Source: Marinobacterium_E sp035458585 | Lineage (GTDB): Bacteria > Pseudomonadota > Gammaproteobacteria > Pseudomonadales > Balneatricaceae | Length of the DNA: 64,000 nt | Direction of reading: 5' to 3' | Assembly: GCA_035458585.1 (NCBI GenBank) | Contig: DATHZN010000044.1 | Coordinates: 1-64,000 of the forward strand | Shown: one piece after another, positions 61,601-64,000 of the stretch | How the letters are laid out: every line of letters begins with the position of its first letter | How positions within the stretch are numbered: position 1 is the first letter of the stretch | Translations under genes and position numbers: made by a program | The notes under the pieces: model-generated | The model's input: only the letters and a program-made list of their open reading frames with translations | The model's database searches: none | What the model was told of the DNA's origin: nothing

Positions 61601-62316
61601 CGTACAGAGTTCCAGAAGGCTTCCGTTGTCTGGCCAGACAGTGTGCGGCCAGATGCATCGGTTATCGTGCCCGAAATCATCAGCGGCAGGCGCAGGTTGT
61701 TATCGTCAAAATACTTTTCAACTGCAAAGATCGCTGCTTTCGCGTTGAGCGTGTCGAAGATCGTTTCGATCATCAGTATGTCAGAGCCGCCCTTCACCAA
61801 GCCATCAATCGCCTCGAGGTAGGAGTCGACCAACTGGTCGAAAGTGACGTTGCGGAAACCCGGGTCATTTACATCCGGGGAGATCGTTGCTGTACGGTTG
61901 GTTGGACCCAGCACTCCAGCGACAAAGCGGGGGCGGTCAGGTGTTTCGGCGCTTATCTGGTCACAGGCGCGGCGTGCAACGCGCGCAGCCTCCAGATTAA
62001 TCTCGTGCGTCAACGCCTCCATTTCGTAATCGGCCATCGCGATGGAGGTGGCATTAAAGGAGTTGGTCTCAACAATATCAGCCCCGGCACGCAGGTACTC
62101 GAGGTGAATAGACTCGATAATATGTGGCTGAGTCAGCACTAGGAGGTCGTTGTTTCCCTTCACATCGCATGGCCAATCAGCGAACCGCTCACCCCGGTAG
62201 TCTGCCTCTTCCAGCTTATGGGCCTGAATCATGGTACCCATGGCACCGTCTAGCATCAGGATTCGTTCGTTTAGAAGCTGTTTCAGGCGATCGAAGGTTT
62301 CGCTTTCTTTGCGCAC
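58606..62316 (-). CDS. metH: Cobalamin-dependent methionine synthase
   Basis: Makes methionine from homocysteine and 5-methyltetrahydrofolate with B12. It has 1236 residues from the GTG at 62316, which has GGAG 6 nt upstream; a TTG four codons earlier is less likely. The homocysteine domain has zinc ligands in LNCALGP near 240 and GGCCGTTPEHI near 307. A pteridine-binding domain follows from about 340 (FVNVGERTNVTGSARF). The B12 domain has the lower-ligand His in KGDVHDIGKN near 759. The C-terminal activation domain contains RPAPGYPACPDHTEK near 1135. All four modules are intact. Confidence 0.97.
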   Translation of the reverse strand: MRKESETFDRLKQLLNERILMLDGAMGTMIQAHKLEEADYRGERFADWPCDVKGNNDLLVLTQPHIIESIHLEYLRAGADIVETNSFNATSIAMADYEMEALTHEINLEAARVARRACDQISAETPDRPRFVAGVLGPTNRTATISPDVNDPGFRNVTFDQLVDSYLEAIDGLVKGGSDILMIETIFDTLNAKAAIFAVEKYFDDNNLRLPLMISGTITDASGRTLSGQTTEAFWNSVRHARPLTIGLNCALGPKELRQYVEELSRISQTYVSVHPNAGLPNAFGEYDETAQEMRDEIAEWVESGFVNVVGGCCGTTPEHIRVIREGIIKHPPRALPEISVAARLAGLEPCTIGADTLFVNVGERTNVTGSARFRRLIKEGDYETALEVARQQVESGAQIIDINMDEGMLDAEAAMIRFLNLIASEPDISRVPIMLDSSKWEILEEGLKRIQGKGIVNSISLKEGEERFVEQARLLRRYGAAVVVMAFDETGQADTYERKIEICERSYRVLVDKVGFPPEDIIFDPNIFAIATGIEEHDNYAVDFIRATGWIKKNLPHAKVSGGVSNVSFSFRGNDKVREAIHCVFLYHAIREGMDMGIVNAGQLAIYDDLPDELREHVEDIVLNRRPDGTERMLELAEKYRGDGSAETAKQDAAWRELPVNERLSHALVKGIADHIDEDVEECRHQFDRPLQVIEGPLMAGMGIVGDLFGEGKMFLPQVVKSARVMKKAVAYLMPFIEAEKEGNESSSAGKVIMATVKGDVHDIGKNIVGVVLQCNNFEIIDLGVMVPAETILRTAREQNADIIGLSGLITPSLDEMVHVAKEMQRQGFTIPLMIGGATTSKAHTAVKIEPAYQNNLVVHVTNASRSVGVASALLSKERHEAFVTETRTEYEAVRQRHKARQSEQRRVAIEAARANAEPINWEGYKAPIPNRLGVQVFDDIPLDSLLAYIDWTPFFQSWELAGRFPRILDDEVVGEQARKLYIDAKAMLKDIVDNKRLQARAVIGLVPANSVGDDIELYTDESRTEVLTTVHHLRQQTQKIEGKFNHCLSDYVAPKETGIADYCGAFAVTAGIGVDELVAEYEKDHDDYNSIMVKALADRLAEALAEKMHADVRREHWGYGVNEGLDNEALIREEYQGIRPAPGYPACPDHTEKGLLWDLLEVENNIGMTLTESFAMLPTAAVSGWYFSHPQAKYFGVAKIGEDQVEDYAKRKGMAMSEAERWLAPNLGYEPESL

Positions 62317-62343
62317 GCAGAACTCCAAAGGGTGTCACCGTAA

Positions 62344-62349
62344 ATTATA
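62344..62349 (-). promoter_or_regulatory. Probable metH -10 element
   Basis: A perfect TATAAT on the minus strand (62349-62344) lies 28 bp upstream of the GTG start, giving a very short leader. The -35 is poor (GTTTCG or TTTCGT at 15-16 bp spacing). The short leader leaves no room for a B12 or SAM riboswitch. Confidence 0.45.
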
Positions 62350-62499
62350 GGGTGCCTATACTAAACGAAACCCGCACCCAGTGGGCTGAGGGGTATTCAA
62401 CTATTTGTGAAAACAACTCATCTTTGACCTTACTTTTGTGCAAGTGCGTAATCGCTCGGGAAACTTTAAAATGCTCACCTCAATTAATCGGGGGCCAGA

Positions 62500-62934
62500 A
62501 TGTACCAGACGTTTCTCAAAGCAAAACTCCACCGTGTGACGGCAACGCATGCAGAGCTTCATTACGAAGGCTCCTGTGCTATTGATCAGGACCTGCTGGA
62601 TGCATCAGGGATCAACGAGTACGAGATGATCCATATTTACAACATTAATAATGGTGAGCGCTTTACCACCTACGCTATTAGTGCGGAACGCGGTAGTGGT
62701 GTGATCTCTGTGAACGGTGCTGCTGCTCACCGCGCATCCAAAGGCGATCTGCTGATTATCGCAGCCTATGTTCAGCTTGATGAACAGGAGGCCCAAGTAC
62801 ATAAGCCAAAGCTCTGTTACTTTGAACATGCACAGAGTGACTCTGGCGTGGAGTGCAGCGATTCCGAGCTCCGGGCGCGTAATCGGCTGACTTCAAGCCG
62901 GTCTGCGATACCTGTACAAAGTGCTGCACTCTAG
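62500..62934 (+). CDS. panD: Aspartate 1-decarboxylase
   Basis: Pyruvoyl enzyme that makes beta-alanine from aspartate for pantothenate. It is translated as a proenzyme and cleaves itself at Gly24-Ser25 (HYEGSCAID) to give the pyruvoyl group. At 144 residues it is longer than the usual 120-126, with a polar tail after GDLLIIAAYVQLDEQEAQVHKPKLCYFE. The conserved Tyr in EMIHIYNINNGERFTTYAI and the Asn-rich GAAAHRASKGD block are kept. It is divergent from metH across about 180 bp and is not next to panBC. Confidence 0.95.
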   Translation: MYQTFLKAKLHRVTATHAELHYEGSCAIDQDLLDASGINEYEMIHIYNINNGERFTTYAISAERGSGVISVNGAAAHRASKGDLLIIAAYVQLDEQEAQVHKPKLCYFEHAQSDSGVECSDSELRARNRLTSSRSAIPVQSAAL

Positions 62935-62938
62935 TGTA

Positions 62939-62950
62939 ATTGTCGACAAT
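62939..62950. promoter_or_regulatory. Perfect 12-bp palindrome upstream of prpE
   Basis: ATTGTCGACAAT is a complete dyad directly after panD. A second dyad, GTCAAC/GTTGAC, lies at 63096-63116, 45 bp before prpE. Either could bind a dimeric regulator of prpE in the 226-bp gap. Confidence 0.35.
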
Positions 62951-63160
62951 CCTAGGGTGCCAAGATTATCTAAGACCTTTTGACTAGGTTTGTTATTTTA
63001 TTGATATATATAGGTTTTTATCCCTTTTCGTCTTAAGTCGTATCGGTTTAAGGCTCGCCATTGTATATGGTTAGCCACAGAAACTAATGGAAAGTGTCAA
63101 CAATTACCCAGTTGACGCCAAAACCTAAGGCTTAAATAAGATCGGAAGGGATCTACACCT

Positions 63161-64000
63161 ATGTCATACCAGAGTGAATACCAAGCATCGATAGAGCAGC
63201 CCGAGACGTTCTGGGCTGGCAAAGCCGCAGATCTGCCATGGTACAAGCAGCCACAAACTATCCTCTCTAAAGATGAGAATGGGATTGATCGCTGGTTTGC
63301 CGATGGTGAAATGAACACCTGCTACATGGCAGTCGACTATCATGTGGAGCAGGGACGGGGCGAGCAGGCCGCGTTGCTCTACGACTCCCCGGTTACCGGC
63401 GTTAAACGCCGCGTTACCTACGCTGAACTACAGGATCAGGTGGCGCGTTTTGCGGGTGTTTTACGTGCCAAAGGCGTTGAGAAGGGTGACCGTGTCGTGA
63501 TCTACATGCCGATGATCCCTGAAGCGATTATTGCGATGCTGGCAACTGCTCGCCTAGGGGCCATTCACTCGGTAGTGTTCGGCGGATTCGCCCCTCATGA
63601 GTTGTCAGTTCGCATTGACGATGCCGCTCCGAAGGTCATTGTAACCGCCTCATGTGGCATCGAAATTTCCAAGGTGCTGCCATATAAGCCTATGGTCGAT
63701 GAGGGCATTAATCTGGCTACCCACAAGCCCAATGCCGTTATTCTGTTCCAACGCGAAGAGGTAATTGCTGAGCTCAACAATCCCGGCGATTGTGACTGGG
63801 CCATTGAGATGGCCAAGGCTGAGCCGGTGTCTCCGGTGTGGGTGAAAGGGACTGATCCACTCTATATTCTCTATACCTCAGGGACCACGGGAAAACCCAA
63901 GGGGGTCGTGCGCGATAATGGCGGACACGCCACCGCACTGAAATACTCAATGAGCGCCATCTACAACGTTAAAGCGGGCGATGTCTATTGGGCTGCATCC
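63161..64000 (+). CDS. prpE: Propionate--CoA ligase (5' part, truncated by window edge)
   Basis: The first 280 codons of an AMP-forming acyl-CoA synthetase that continues past the end of the window. MSYQSEYQASIEQPETFWAGKA, WYKQPQ, CYMAVDYHVE, KGDRVVIYMPMIPEAIIAMLATARLGAIHSVVFGGF and SASCGIE-like TASCGIEISKVLPYK match PrpE rather than acetate ligase Acs. The AMP-binding P-loop is YTSGTTGKPKGVVRDNGGH near 238. The ATG has GGAAGGG about 10 nt upstream. It likely activates propionate for the methylcitrate cycle. Confidence 0.9.
   Translation, partial: MSYQSEYQASIEQPETFWAGKAADLPWYKQPQTILSKDENGIDRWFADGEMNTCYMAVDYHVEQGRGEQAALLYDSPVTGVKRRVTYAELQDQVARFAGVLRAKGVEKGDRVVIYMPMIPEAIIAMLATARLGAIHSVVFGGFAPHELSVRIDDAAPKVIVTASCGIEISKVLPYKPMVDEGINLATHKPNAVILFQREEVIAELNNPGDCDWAIEMAKAEPVSPVWVKGTDPLYILYTSGTTGKPKGVVRDNGGHATALKYSMSAIYNVKAGDVYWAAS

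Noticed and set aside
62317..62499. Possible B12 or SAM riboswitch upstream of metH
   Set aside because: The TATAAT only 28 bp before the start leaves no leader, and no B12-box or SAM-I core was found in the gap.
1..64000. tRNA, rRNA, CRISPR arrays, insertion sequences or prophage genes
   Set aside because: No cloverleaf with a T-loop consensus, no regularly spaced direct repeats, and no transposase, integrase or phage-like frames were found.

Overview
The window is chromosomal DNA from a gammaproteobacterium, most likely a marine or brackish Oceanospirillales-type organism. That is inferred from protein character and gene order: a Pseudomonas-like yceD-rpmF-fab-pabC-mltG-tmk-holB-pilZ-tatD block, monomeric NADP isocitrate dehydrogenase, a ppsR/ppsA divergon, a tusDCBE sulfur relay and PntAB transhydrogenase. 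Base composition looks moderate and even. Apart from one pair of short structured repeats I see no sign of mobile DNA, and no tRNA, rRNA or CRISPR array.

Layout. 1-9.8 kb: a PAS-GGDEF-EAL protein, an alpha/beta hydrolase, an O6-alkylguanine repair protein, DAHP synthase (minus), dsbD with a small cytochrome c, an isochorismatase-like hydrolase with a DUF2889 protein, a GNAT acetyltransferase and ppsR. 9.9-17.5 kb: ppsA, a cupin, a class II aldolase divergent from a LysR regulator, then a gntR-phyH-oxidoreductase operon of unknown substrate. 17.6-26 kb: a small membrane protein, a CvfB-like S1 protein, a LysR regulator divergent from a giant FAD/Fe-S D-2-hydroxyglutarate dehydrogenase-type enzyme, an RraA-family protein, a PilZ protein and a lytic transglycosylase. 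25.4-36.9 kb: HAD phosphatase-sppA, maf, yceD-rpmF, fabD-fabG-acpP-fabF-pabC-mltG-tmk-holB-pilZ-tatD. The plsX and fabH genes usual between rpmF and fabD are absent. 37.4-41.6 kb (all minus): an omega-aminotransferase, cheW, tusDCBE and a Bax-inhibitor-1 family membrane protein. 41.9-48.9 kb (plus): an M16C metallopeptidase, a DMT transporter and pntAB. 49-55.8 kb: a FimX-like c-di-GMP protein, an M42-like peptidase, a DUF533 protein, a hybrid sensor kinase and a YaiI protein. 55.9-64 kb: icd, metH, panD and the 5' part of prpE.

How they connect: the 28-33 kb block makes the acyl chain (FabD/G/F, ACP) and folate precursor (PabC). The same transcription unit then supplies cell-wall trimming (MltG), dTMP kinase and a clamp-loader subunit. 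PntAB and NADP-IDH supply NADPH; PpsA/PpsR and PrpE handle gluconeogenesis and propionate; MetH and PanD serve methionine and pantothenate. Four proteins are linked to c-di-GMP signalling (two GGDEF/EAL, two PilZ). One looks like FimX and one is the non-canonical PilZ of type IV pilus assembly.

The items most likely to be undescribed are: a pair of opposite-orientation repeats with a shared 53-nt core and unrelated outer arms between icd and metH (58303-58580); two candidate small RNA genes ending in strong intrinsic terminators (about 23980-24125 and 37113-37220); and the gntR-phyH-oxidoreductase operon.
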